Assembly (NCBI GenBank): GCA_965246945.1
Contig: CBDFFW010000001.1
Location: forward strand, 930,001-994,000
DNA from: CBDFFW01 sp965246945
Lineage (GTDB): Bacteria > Pseudomonadota > Alphaproteobacteria > UBA11073
Direction: 5' to 3'
Length of the DNA: 64,000 nucleotides
The position numbers and the translations under genes are program-made. The notes under the pieces were generated by a model, which saw nothing but the letters and a program-made list of their open reading frames with translations, made no database searches and was not told the origin of the DNA. Positions within the stretch are counted from its first letter, which is position 1, and each line of letters begins with the position of its first letter. Shown here piece by piece: positions 22,981 to 31,484 of this stretch.

Positions 22981-23824
22981 CAGGGCTGCCAATTTGCAAT
23001 GTTAAGCATTTGGCCGCGCCGCCAGCTTTCATAAATTCGCTGAGATCGGTTTGATGCAATGTAAAACCTTGTTGCATTAGCCAATTCTCTAATGGGGCAT
23101 CGGCCGCTTGATTCATAATGATATCGGTTGGTGACGGAGAAACCGCATTACACGCAAATTTAGCAGCGGCCGCATCGGAAACCGCAAAACGTTTATTTTC
23201 TGGAAACTCACGGTGAATAATTGCCAGACTATTGTTATCAAACGCTTTAGGATAATACAGCAGGCGGCCGCCAGGCAATGGGCAGAAACAGGTATCAACA
23301 TGGTAATATTCGCCGGTGGTGAGCCGAATGGGGAAGACCTCGATATCCAGTAATTTGGCCAGGGCGGCCGCTGCGGCATCATTACTGCGCTGGCCGTAAC
23401 CCATGAATAATTTGGGCAGAAAATATCCGGCATCGTCTTGCATAAATAAGGCATCGCCCGCGCCTTCAAATAACAAATCTGGGCGAATGCTGCGGACATC
23501 CAAAACCTCATACCCATTGGCTTCTGCCCATGCTAGATCTAGAAGCTCTTCACCCTGCCGTTGAATATTGCGGAAACGTGGCAGCACAAATTTATGCTGC
23601 CAAACCAAACCACCATTGGCGGTGAACACCAAATCTGGTAAGCCTTTAACCGGTGCCATAGTTACAGTTTTGCAGCCTGTTTGTTCGATTATGGCGCGTA
23701 ATGTGTCCCATTGTTGCTGCGCCAAAGCTTGATCGGCATGGCCGATATTGCCCTCCATATGCGGGTTGATCACATAGGCCACGCCGTAATAAGTGGGCGG
23801 GCACATTAATATTTCAAAAGCCAT
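22973..23824 (-). CDS. DDAH/amidinotransferase-family hydrolase
   Basis: A 283-residue member of the guanidino-group modifying superfamily. Motifs: LPDLVFTANGGLVW, LFEGAGDALFM, the catalytic His/Asp in EYYHVDTCFCPLPGG, and the active-site Cys in KAGGAAKCLTL near the C-terminus. Such proteins include dimethylarginine dimethylaminohydrolase, ornithine-producing arginine dihydrolases and N-succinylarginine-type enzymes; the substrate cannot be decided here. ATG 23824 (MAFEILMCPP) is preferred over the in-frame ATT/ATG region upstream. Confidence 0.85.
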   Translation of the reverse strand: MAFEILMCPPTYYGVAYVINPHMEGNIGHADQALAQQQWDTLRAIIEQTGCKTVTMAPVKGLPDLVFTANGGLVWQHKFVLPRFRNIQRQGEELLDLAWAEANGYEVLDVRSIRPDLLFEGAGDALFMQDDAGYFLPKLFMGYGQRSNDAAAAALAKLLDIEVFPIRLTTGEYYHVDTCFCPLPGGRLLYYPKAFDNNSLAIIHREFPENKRFAVSDAAAAKFACNAVSPSPTDIIMNQAADAPLENWLMQQGFTLHQTDLSEFMKAGGAAKCLTLQIGSPAK

Positions 23825-23886
23825 TAGAATCACAATTTATGCGCGCCAGGGATGACAAGTCAAAAACCGCGCATTAAACCAGTGAT

Positions 23887-25413
23887 ATGAGTATTAAAAC
23901 GGCCATCACGCCGACCCGCGCGGAAAATTACCCCGAATGGTATCAACAAGTGATTAAAGGTGCTGATTTGGCCGAAAGTTCGGGTGTGCGCGGTTGCATG
24001 GTGATCAAGCCCTGGGGCTATGCGTTGTGGGAGCGTATTCAGCGCGTGGTGGATGATATGCTGAAAGCGACCGACCATGAAAACTGCTATTTTCCGATCT
24101 TTATTCCTTTAAGTTATTTCCAAAAAGAAGCTGCGCATGTGGATGGTTTTGCCAAGGAAATGGCGGTGGTAACGCATCACCGGTTGATTAATCAGGACGG
24201 CCAGCTGGTGCCGGATCCGAGCAGCAAATTAGAAGAGCCGCTCATCGTGCGGCCAACTTCTGAAACCATTATCGGCGAGGCGATGAGTAAGCAGATACAA
24301 TCATATCGCGATCTGCCCTTGCTGTGGAACCAATGGGCCAATGTGGTGCGCTGGGAAATGCGCACACGGCCATTTTTGCGTACCGCCGAATTTTTGTGGC
24401 AGGAAGGGCATACCGCGCATGCGGATGAGGCGGATGCGGTGCGCGAAACCGTGCAGATTTTACACGGCTATGAAGATTTGCTGGAAAACTGGTTGGCGAT
24501 GCCGGTGATCCTCGGCAAAAAATCATTGGGCGAACGGTTCGCTGGCGCGGTGGATACCTATACGCTGGAAACGATGATGCAAGATGGTCGCGCATTGCAG
24601 GCGGGCACTTCGCACTACTTGGGCCAAAATTTTGCCAAAGCGCTGGACATTAAATATCAAACCAAAGATGGCAAACTGGAATTTTGTCACACTACTTCCT
24701 GGGCGGTGACCACGCGGCTGATTGGCGCGCTGGTAATGATGCATGCAGATGATGATGGGCTGAAACTGCCACCGCGCATGGCCCCGCAACAAATTGTGAT
24801 TGTGCCAATTATTAAAGACGCGGCACAGACGGATGCGGTGCATGCCTACATTGCTGAACTGGTAGCGGGTTTACAAGACAGCGAATTCATGAGCGAAAAA
24901 CTCCGGATTAAAGTTGATAAGCGCGATATTCAGGCGGGCGATAAACGCTGGCAATGGATTAAAAAAGGCGTGCCGTTGATTGTGGAAGTCGGCCCAAAGG
25001 ATATGGAACAGGGGCAAGTCGCTGTAACACGGCGGGATGATGTCGCCGGTAAAAAATTATTTATTAAACGCGAAGAATTTAGCAGCCAGGTATCCGGTTT
25101 ATTGGCAGAAATGCAAACGGGGATGTTTGCCGCTGCTAACGCTTATCGCAGCACCCGCATGCGCGCGGATATTACTGACCGCGCTGCATTTGAAACTTAT
25201 TTCAAAGAAGAGGGCGATAATGGCTTCACCAACGGCATCGGTTTCATTCGTGCCACGTGGAGCGGGGATGAGGAAGCAACGGAAACCATCCTAAAACCAC
25301 TTGGAGTTTCCGTCCGTTGTTTGCCACTGGATCAGCAATTGACGAGCGGCGCGAAATGCGTGCTGACTGGCAAACCGGCAATTACTGAAGCTATTTTTGC
25401 GCGGGCTTATTAA
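23887..25413 (+). CDS. proS: Prolyl-tRNA synthetase, archaeal/eukaryal type (ProS type 3)
   Basis: Charges tRNA-Pro. The 508-residue class II enzyme has motif 2 around LWNQWANVVRWEMRTRPFLR, then TAEFLWQEGHTAHA, a short insertion-free catalytic domain, an anticodon-binding domain starting MAPQQIVIVPI, and a C-terminal extension ending in IFARAY. HTAHAD, GRALQAGTSHYLGQNF and the terminal Tyr are marks of the archaeal/eukaryal/Mycoplasma-type ProRS, not the bacterial form (with INS editing domain, or the short about 440-residue alphaproteobacterial form). This suggests an acquired synthetase. Confidence 0.93.
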   Translation: MSIKTAITPTRAENYPEWYQQVIKGADLAESSGVRGCMVIKPWGYALWERIQRVVDDMLKATDHENCYFPIFIPLSYFQKEAAHVDGFAKEMAVVTHHRLINQDGQLVPDPSSKLEEPLIVRPTSETIIGEAMSKQIQSYRDLPLLWNQWANVVRWEMRTRPFLRTAEFLWQEGHTAHADEADAVRETVQILHGYEDLLENWLAMPVILGKKSLGERFAGAVDTYTLETMMQDGRALQAGTSHYLGQNFAKALDIKYQTKDGKLEFCHTTSWAVTTRLIGALVMMHADDDGLKLPPRMAPQQIVIVPIIKDAAQTDAVHAYIAELVAGLQDSEFMSEKLRIKVDKRDIQAGDKRWQWIKKGVPLIVEVGPKDMEQGQVAVTRRDDVAGKKLFIKREEFSSQVSGLLAEMQTGMFAAANAYRSTRMRADITDRAAFETYFKEEGDNGFTNGIGFIRATWSGDEEATETILKPLGVSVRCLPLDQQLTSGAKCVLTGKPAITEAIFARAY

Positions 25414-25418
25414 CTATA

Positions 25419-25505
25419 GTCATGCCAGCGAAAGCTGGCATCTAGGCTGGCGGATGTTTAGCTAGATGATAGGGAAGTCTGGATCCCAGCTTGCGCTGGG
25501 ATGAC
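25419..25505. repeat. Palindromic repeat element, 87 bp, GTCATGCC subtype
   Basis: Arms 25419-25444 (GTCATGCCAGCGAAAGCTGG...) and 25479-25505 (...CAGCTTGCGCTGGGATGAC). Same length and arm asymmetry as 16665-16751. It fills the space between the proS stop and mutY, and an in-frame TTG inside it would extend mutY by 8 residues. Confidence 0.9.
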
Positions 25506-25514
25506 GCGTGTGAA

Positions 25515-26552
25515 ATGGTCAATGCTTTAACTCAATCGCTGCTAACTTGGTATCACCAGGCCAAGCGGGATTTGCCGTGGCGGCGGGTGCGGGACCCGTA
25601 TGCGATTTGGTTGTCGGAGGTGATGTTGCAGCAGACGCAGGTGACAACAGTCATTCCATATTATGAAAAGTTTCTAAAATTGTTTCCAAGCGTGCAGGCT
25701 TTGGCGGCCGCGCCGTGGGAAGAAGTGGCGGCCGCCTGGGCGGGCCTTGGTTATTATCAGCGCGCGCGGAATTTGCAAGCGGCGGCGAAGGCGATTGTTG
25801 AAGAACATCACGGTGTGTGGCCGCAAACTAAAACAGCGCTAATGCAGCTCAAAGGGCTTGGCCATTATACTGCCGGCGCGGTGGCGGCGATTGCGTTTGG
25901 TGAGCCGGTGGCGGCGGTTGATGGCAACGTTGCCCGTGTATTGTCGCGTGTTTATTTGATTGAAAGTGAATGGCCGAAAAATCGGGCTGAGTTAGAAAAA
26001 TATGCGGAGGCCTTGCAAGATACCCAACATGCCAGTGATATTGTTCAAGCATTGATGGAACTTGGCGCGACGATTTGCACGCCGCGCAAACCGCGCTGCA
26101 TGCTGTGCCCGTGGCGGGAGTATTGCCAGGCATTCAAGTTGGGTGTGCAGGAGCAGTATCCTCGCAAGGCTACGAAAACCAAACAAACGGATCATACCGC
26201 CAATGCTTATATTTTGCGGCGCACAGATGGCGTAATCTTGCTACAAAGACGGCCGGAAAGCGGCTTGCTGGGTGGTTTGCTGGGGCTACCAAGCACGGCA
26301 TTGCGGCCCAATGAAAGCGATCATCAGCTCGCATCGGCAATCATTGAGTGGCAGGAACTTGGGCAAGTGCTCCATGTCTTCACCCATATGCGGTTGCAGT
26401 TAAATGTGCTGGCCGCGGCGGCACCGCAAAATTACCAAGTAAATGCAAACGAAGTTTGGTTGCCGCCGGATACAAAATTGAAAGCGCAATTGCCCACTTT
26501 ATTTCGCAAAGCGCTTGCCTGTGCAAACGAATGGCTTGTTGATCTGCGCTAG
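25515..26552 (+). CDS. mutY: A/G-specific adenine DNA glycosylase
   Basis: Removes A paired with 8-oxoG. The 345-residue protein has LPWRRVRDPYAIWLSEVMLQ with the catalytic Glu region, the helix-hairpin-helix LKGLGHYTAGAVAAIAFGEP, the catalytic Asp in VAAVDGNVARVLSRV, and the [4Fe-4S] cluster CTPRKPRCMLC..YC at about residues 187-204. The C-terminal Nudix-like domain follows from TANAYILRRTDGVILL. ATG 25515 gives the usual N-terminus; the frame upstream is repeat sequence. Confidence 0.94.
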   Translation: MVNALTQSLLTWYHQAKRDLPWRRVRDPYAIWLSEVMLQQTQVTTVIPYYEKFLKLFPSVQALAAAPWEEVAAAWAGLGYYQRARNLQAAAKAIVEEHHGVWPQTKTALMQLKGLGHYTAGAVAAIAFGEPVAAVDGNVARVLSRVYLIESEWPKNRAELEKYAEALQDTQHASDIVQALMELGATICTPRKPRCMLCPWREYCQAFKLGVQEQYPRKATKTKQTDHTANAYILRRTDGVILLQRRPESGLLGGLLGLPSTALRPNESDHQLASAIIEWQELGQVLHVFTHMRLQLNVLAAAAPQNYQVNANEVWLPPDTKLKAQLPTLFRKALACANEWLVDLR

Positions 26553-26572
26553 GTCAGTTATGCAAAACAGAT

Positions 26573-28303
26573 ATGAAATCTCTCGGCCGTTTCTTTTTAT
26601 ATATGCTGGCAGCGCTCGGTGTGTTGACTGTTTCCCTGATTATTTTTGGCATTGTTGCCATTAATCACTTTAAACATCATTTTGAGCCCGCAGCGCTACC
26701 GCAAGCCATAACTTTACAGTTGGATTTGGCCGATGCCATTCCCGAGACTAATGCGCATAATCCGCTGGCGGGCACACCGTTTAGCCAGGATTTGGGCATG
26801 CGCGAAATTGTGCTGAGTTTGGAAGCCGCGCGTAAAGACAGCCGCGTGAAACAGATCAATGTAAATTTATGGGGCAACCCGCTGACCATCGGCCAGATGC
26901 AGGAATTACGCGCGGCGCTGTTGCGTGTGAAAAGCGATGGCAAACGTGTCGAATTTTTCACCGATAGCATGGGCGAATTGGCTGGCGGCACGGGCGCATA
27001 TTTTGTGGCCACTGCCGCTGATCACATCACCGTGCAACCGGCGGGCGGGTTTGCCGTGGTCGGCTTGGCGATGGAACAGCCGTATCTACGGGGATTGTTT
27101 GATGATTTAGGCATTTTGCCAGAATTTGAAAAACGCGAAGCTTATAAATCGGCACCAGATTTGGGCACCCGCACCGCGATGAGTGATGAAGAACGTGGGA
27201 TGTTAACCAGTTTGCTGAACAGCATTAATGATTACCTGCTGGGCGCGATTGCCGAAACCCGCAAAAATGTAACGGTTGCCAGCTTGAAACAACAACAAGC
27301 AGTCGGGCCGGAAAGCGCGAAAGCAGCATTGGCCAAGCAGTTGATTGATAAAATCGGCTATGCCGATGAAGTGCCCAAACAAGGCGAATTGGTTGATCTG
27401 GCCGATTATGCCGCGCAACCGGCGGCCCCTGGCAAACCGGTGAAAATGGCCGGTGCCTTTGCTATTATTGATGGGGAAGGGGAGATTGGCAATACCAGCA
27501 CCGGCGGTTTCAGCGAGGGCACTTTTGACGCGCAAACCATCAGCAAAGCGTTTGCAGATGCGGTGGAAGATAAGGATGTAAAGGCCATTTTATTCCGCGT
27601 GAATTCACCAGGTGGCAGCACCACGGCATCCGAGACCATTCGCCGTGGCGTGCTGCGCGCCAAGGCGGCGGGTAAACCCGTGATTGTGAGCATGGGCGAT
27701 TTGGCGGCATCCGGCGGATATTGGGTGAGTGCGGATGCCGACCGGATTATCGCTTATCCGGCAACGATCACGGGTTCGATTGGGGTGTTTGCCGGCAAGC
27801 TGACCATCGGAGCGTTAAGCGAAAAGCATAAAGTGCATTGGGACGGTGTGGCCACGGATGACATGGCCAATATCGGCTCGCTTGCCCATGGTTTTACGCC
27901 GCAACAGCGTGCGAAATTATCCCGCATTGCCGATGACACCTATCAAGAATTTTTAGAACGCGTTAGCAAAGGCCGGAAAATCGATATTACCAAGTTGGAA
28001 ACCATCGCTGGCGGACGGGTGTGGAGCGGTGTTCAGGCCAAAGAATTGGGCCTGGTTGACCAGCTAGGCACTTTTTATGATGCGGTACTGGCGGTCAAAG
28101 CGGCCTTGAAATTGCCGCCGGAAGCGGTGCTTGGCATTGTTGAATTGCCGGAACCAGAATTTCCACTATCTAAAATGTTGAAGTCATTTGGTGGTGTGTT
28201 GGGCATGAACGGATTTACTTGGCCGCAACTGTGGCAGCAATTGCAAGGTGCGGCCCATCCTGCGTTGCGGGCTGAAACCATGCCAATGACCATTAAACCA
28301 TAA
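26573..28303 (+). CDS. sppA: Signal peptide peptidase SppA, 67K type
   Basis: Inner-membrane serine protease that degrades cleaved signal peptides. The 576-residue protein has one N-terminal membrane anchor (FFLYMLAALGVLTVSLIIFG) and two Clp-like domains. The catalytic Lys is in EKREAYKSAPDL (about residue 190) and the Ser in VSMGDLAASGGYWVS (about residue 382), the two-domain Ser/Lys dyad of the long form. mutY ends 20 bp upstream and both are on the same strand. Confidence 0.94.
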   Translation: MKSLGRFFLYMLAALGVLTVSLIIFGIVAINHFKHHFEPAALPQAITLQLDLADAIPETNAHNPLAGTPFSQDLGMREIVLSLEAARKDSRVKQINVNLWGNPLTIGQMQELRAALLRVKSDGKRVEFFTDSMGELAGGTGAYFVATAADHITVQPAGGFAVVGLAMEQPYLRGLFDDLGILPEFEKREAYKSAPDLGTRTAMSDEERGMLTSLLNSINDYLLGAIAETRKNVTVASLKQQQAVGPESAKAALAKQLIDKIGYADEVPKQGELVDLADYAAQPAAPGKPVKMAGAFAIIDGEGEIGNTSTGGFSEGTFDAQTISKAFADAVEDKDVKAILFRVNSPGGSTTASETIRRGVLRAKAAGKPVIVSMGDLAASGGYWVSADADRIIAYPATITGSIGVFAGKLTIGALSEKHKVHWDGVATDDMANIGSLAHGFTPQQRAKLSRIADDTYQEFLERVSKGRKIDITKLETIAGGRVWSGVQAKELGLVDQLGTFYDAVLAVKAALKLPPEAVLGIVELPEPEFPLSKMLKSFGGVLGMNGFTWPQLWQQLQGAAHPALRAETMPMTIKP

Positions 28304-28380
28304 GCATTTTTTTTAAAGGTTCGGCTTAACAGTTGAACAAACTATGTTTATGCTAATCCCAAATAAACGATCGAGTCACC

Positions 28381-29805
28381 ATGCGCCGCATAATTTTAAC
28401 ATCTGTTGTTACCCTTGTTACTGCTTTTGCCAGTTATACTGCTTATAGTTATGCGCGTGAATATACGGCGCCGGAACCGGCACCAGCCAAAGCGGCCGCG
28501 GATGATAAAGGCGATGATACTTACAAACAGCTCGCGCTGTTTTCTGAAGTATTTGAGCGGGTGCGCCGCGATTATGTGAAAGAAGTGCCAGATAAACAGC
28601 TGGTCGAATCCGCGGTTAACGGCATGTTGGTCAGCCTAGACCCGCATTCTGGCTATATGAATGAAGATGAATTTCGCGATATGCAGGTCCAAACCAAAGG
28701 CGAGTTTGGCGGTTTGGGCTTAGAAGTTACCACCGATAATGGGGTAGTGAAAGTTGTCTCGCCGATTGATGACACGCCGGCGGCGAAAGCCAACTTGAAG
28801 CCAGGCGATTTGATTGTCGCCATCGATCAAAAACCAGTGATTGGGTTGACGCTGAATGAAGCGGTTAAAATGATGCGCGGTAAACCGCAAAGCCGTGTCA
28901 CACTATCGATTGTACGGGATCGCGGCGAACCGTTCGATGTACCGCTGACGCGTGATGTGATTAAAATTAAATCGGTTAAATATGACCGCCGCGGCCAACA
29001 AAATGATATCGGCTATATTCGCGTGACGCAATTTACCGAAGCAACCGAAACGGGTGTGCGCGAAGCCTTGAACAATTTGCAAGCCAATGCGGATAAAGAT
29101 AATAAAGCGGTTACTGGTATTGTGTTGGATTTGCGTAATAATCCAGGCGGTTTGCTTGACCAAGCAATTGGTGTCGGCAGCCTATTTATCGATAAAGATA
29201 AAGAAGTGGTGAGCGTGAAAGGGCGCAATCCCACTGAAAATCGGGCGTTCGTGAATAACGGCGAACCATTAGCCAAAAAAGATTTGCCGATGGTCGTTTT
29301 GATTAATGCGGGCAGCGCCTCGGCCTCTGAAATTGTGGCAGGTGCCTTGCAGGATCATAAACGGGCCGTGGTGATGGGCGTGCAAAGTTTTGGTAAGGGC
29401 TCGGTGCAAACCGTGATGCCGGTGGCGAGCACGGGCGGGGCCATTCGTCTGACCACTGCGCAATATTACACGCCGTCCGGCCGTTCCATCCAAGCAACCG
29501 GAATTAAACCGGATATCGAAGTATTACCGGCGAAGCTGGAAGAAATCAAAGCCGGTTTAACGCTGCATGAAGCGGATTACAAAAATGCCTTGGCCAATCC
29601 GAATGGCACCAAAGCAACGCCAGCCACGCCGTCGGTAACGGATAGTTTGAAAGAGAAGCTCGAAAAAATTGGTAAAAAAGGCGATAAAAAAGATAAAGCA
29701 CCGCCCGCTGATGATAAAGATGATCAGGTGAAAATTGGTGATCCTGGTGATTACCAACTCGCCCGCGCATTGGATTTGGTGCATGGTCTGGCCTTGGTAA
29801 AATAG
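28381..29805 (+). CDS. ctpA: Carboxy-terminal processing protease (S41 family)
   Basis: Periplasmic serine protease acting on C-termini of envelope proteins. The 474-residue protein has a signal peptide or anchor (residues 1-22), a helical part with YVKEVPDKQLVESAVNGMLV, a PDZ domain (about 95-180; GGLGLEVTTDNGVVKVVSPI), and the S41 catalytic domain with Ser in INAGSASASEIVAG and Lys in FGKGSVQT. The C-terminal about 60 residues are Lys/Asp-rich low complexity. The next gene begins 3 bp after its stop. Confidence 0.95.
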   Translation: MRRIILTSVVTLVTAFASYTAYSYAREYTAPEPAPAKAAADDKGDDTYKQLALFSEVFERVRRDYVKEVPDKQLVESAVNGMLVSLDPHSGYMNEDEFRDMQVQTKGEFGGLGLEVTTDNGVVKVVSPIDDTPAAKANLKPGDLIVAIDQKPVIGLTLNEAVKMMRGKPQSRVTLSIVRDRGEPFDVPLTRDVIKIKSVKYDRRGQQNDIGYIRVTQFTEATETGVREALNNLQANADKDNKAVTGIVLDLRNNPGGLLDQAIGVGSLFIDKDKEVVSVKGRNPTENRAFVNNGEPLAKKDLPMVVLINAGSASASEIVAGALQDHKRAVVMGVQSFGKGSVQTVMPVASTGGAIRLTTAQYYTPSGRSIQATGIKPDIEVLPAKLEEIKAGLTLHEADYKNALANPNGTKATPATPSVTDSLKEKLEKIGKKGDKKDKAPPADDKDDQVKIGDPGDYQLARALDLVHGLALVK

Positions 29806-29808
29806 GCA

Positions 29809-31437
29809 ATGAAGCAAACCAATTCCGGTATGACCGTGCGGCCAGCGATGTGGCAGGTGGTGCCGCATGCGGTGTTTATTTTGGCGGTATTGGGTTTTAT
29901 CGGTTGGTTGTGGCAAGCGCCCAACCGGCTGCCGCCACAGCTAACTCATATGCCGGAAGCGCAGTTGACAATTGGTGAACATAATAGTGTCACCATCAAA
30001 CCGGTTGCCAAGTCGCAAATTGAACCTGCGGTTAAAACGCAAAAAGATGAAATACAGTCTGCCAAACATGCAATTACAGCAGCAGATGGTAAACCCGCTG
30101 CGCCGCAAGTCGGTGAAGCAAATGGCCAGCTAGAAGGAACAGATGCTTCGCAGGCTAAGCCATTGGATGGCGCAACTAATGGGCAATCATCGCCCATTGC
30201 CAATGAGGTGATGGCCGTTACACCGCAATCGGTAGATAATTTATTGAAAGCGCTGATCCAACCTGGGATGAGCGAGGACTCGCCGTACGGTCCATTGCCG
30301 CATAAAGATGCCAATGGCCGCAGTCCCTGGCAGATTTATTCACGGCCATTTCCAGCGGCCGATCCGCGCCCGCGCATTGCCATTGTTTTAACCGATTTCG
30401 GCTATCAGCAAGGGCGAGAACAAAATTTAATCGCGGGTTTGCCGCGCGATGTTACCTTGGCTTTTACCCCCTACGGTGCCGATATATTAACGCTGAACGC
30501 GCAAGCGCGGCAATTAGGTTTTGAAACATTGCTGCAACTGGATTTAGATGCTGGCCAAATAAGTAATAACGATGCCGGACCGCTAGCTTTGCGCAACGAT
30601 TTGGATTGGCCAAGCAATCAAATCCGCCTGTATCAAACTTTAGGCAAAAGCGGCGGGTATTGCGGTATTCTGGGCCAGCAAGGTAACCGCTTTTTGCGGC
30701 AGGAAAATAATGTGCAGCCATTAATGGCAGAGTTAAGCCAGCGTGGGTTATTATGGGTAGAACCACCGGTGGCCGAAAGCGCCAGTTTGCTTTCAATCGA
30801 ACAATGGCAATTGCCATACACGCGTGTTGGCCAGATATTGGATGCCGTGCAGGATCCCGATGCGGTTGATTTGGCCATGGCAGATTTATTGGCCAAAGCC
30901 AAAAGCCAAGGCCGTGCCGTGGGGATTGCGCATGCCACACCATTGATGCAAGAACGCTTGGTTGCCTGGCAGCGCCGTTTTGCGGATGCGAATGTGGTTT
31001 TGGCACCGGTTTCAGCGGTGGTACAAATGGGTGCGGCGGGGCAGATTTCATCGGCAGTGATGACCGCGCCAGTAAATAAACCGGTAACAGAAAATGTGCC
31101 AGTCGCACCCATTAGCATTGTACCCACTGCTACGCCGCCGGCTGCCACCGGCCAAATTCAACCGGCTGCACCGTTAACCAATGATAGCGCTATAGTTCCC
31201 CATTCAGCGCCAGCTGCAGCACCGACCGCCATTGTGCCGCCCGCAACACAAGCGCCAACCAGCATTGCCTCGCAGCCATCACCTGCAGCGGAAGCGCCTG
31301 TTAGTATTGTGCCGCCAACAACACCAGCGCCGGTGGCACCGACCAGTATCACGCCGCCCGCACCCACAGAAACGCTTGCGCCTCCAGCGCAGCCGAGCGC
31401 CAAAGCCAATACGGCGATTGTGCCTAACAAACATTAA
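29809..31437 (+). CDS. Divergent polysaccharide deacetylase (YibQ-like) with long Pro/Ala tail
   Basis: 542 residues. An N-terminal membrane anchor (about 12-35; VVPHAVFILAVLGFIGWLW) is followed by a low-complexity linker (about 40-165) and the divergent deacetylase domain (PRIAIVLTDFGYQQGREQNL through GRAVGIAHATPLM, about 180-395), then a 145-residue Pro/Ala/Thr repeat tail with PTSI/VSIVPP motifs. The family often sits next to ctpA and envC-like genes and is thought to act on the envelope. It starts 3 bp after ctpA, so they are cotranscribed. The long repetitive tail is unusual. Confidence 0.85.
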   Translation: MKQTNSGMTVRPAMWQVVPHAVFILAVLGFIGWLWQAPNRLPPQLTHMPEAQLTIGEHNSVTIKPVAKSQIEPAVKTQKDEIQSAKHAITAADGKPAAPQVGEANGQLEGTDASQAKPLDGATNGQSSPIANEVMAVTPQSVDNLLKALIQPGMSEDSPYGPLPHKDANGRSPWQIYSRPFPAADPRPRIAIVLTDFGYQQGREQNLIAGLPRDVTLAFTPYGADILTLNAQARQLGFETLLQLDLDAGQISNNDAGPLALRNDLDWPSNQIRLYQTLGKSGGYCGILGQQGNRFLRQENNVQPLMAELSQRGLLWVEPPVAESASLLSIEQWQLPYTRVGQILDAVQDPDAVDLAMADLLAKAKSQGRAVGIAHATPLMQERLVAWQRRFADANVVLAPVSAVVQMGAAGQISSAVMTAPVNKPVTENVPVAPISIVPTATPPAATGQIQPAAPLTNDSAIVPHSAPAAAPTAIVPPATQAPTSIASQPSPAAEAPVSIVPPTTPAPVAPTSITPPAPTETLAPPAQPSAKANTAIVPNKH

Positions 31438-31484
31438 GCAAAACATTAATTGTTTCACGGCAAGCAGCGGTTTACAGTTGACGC

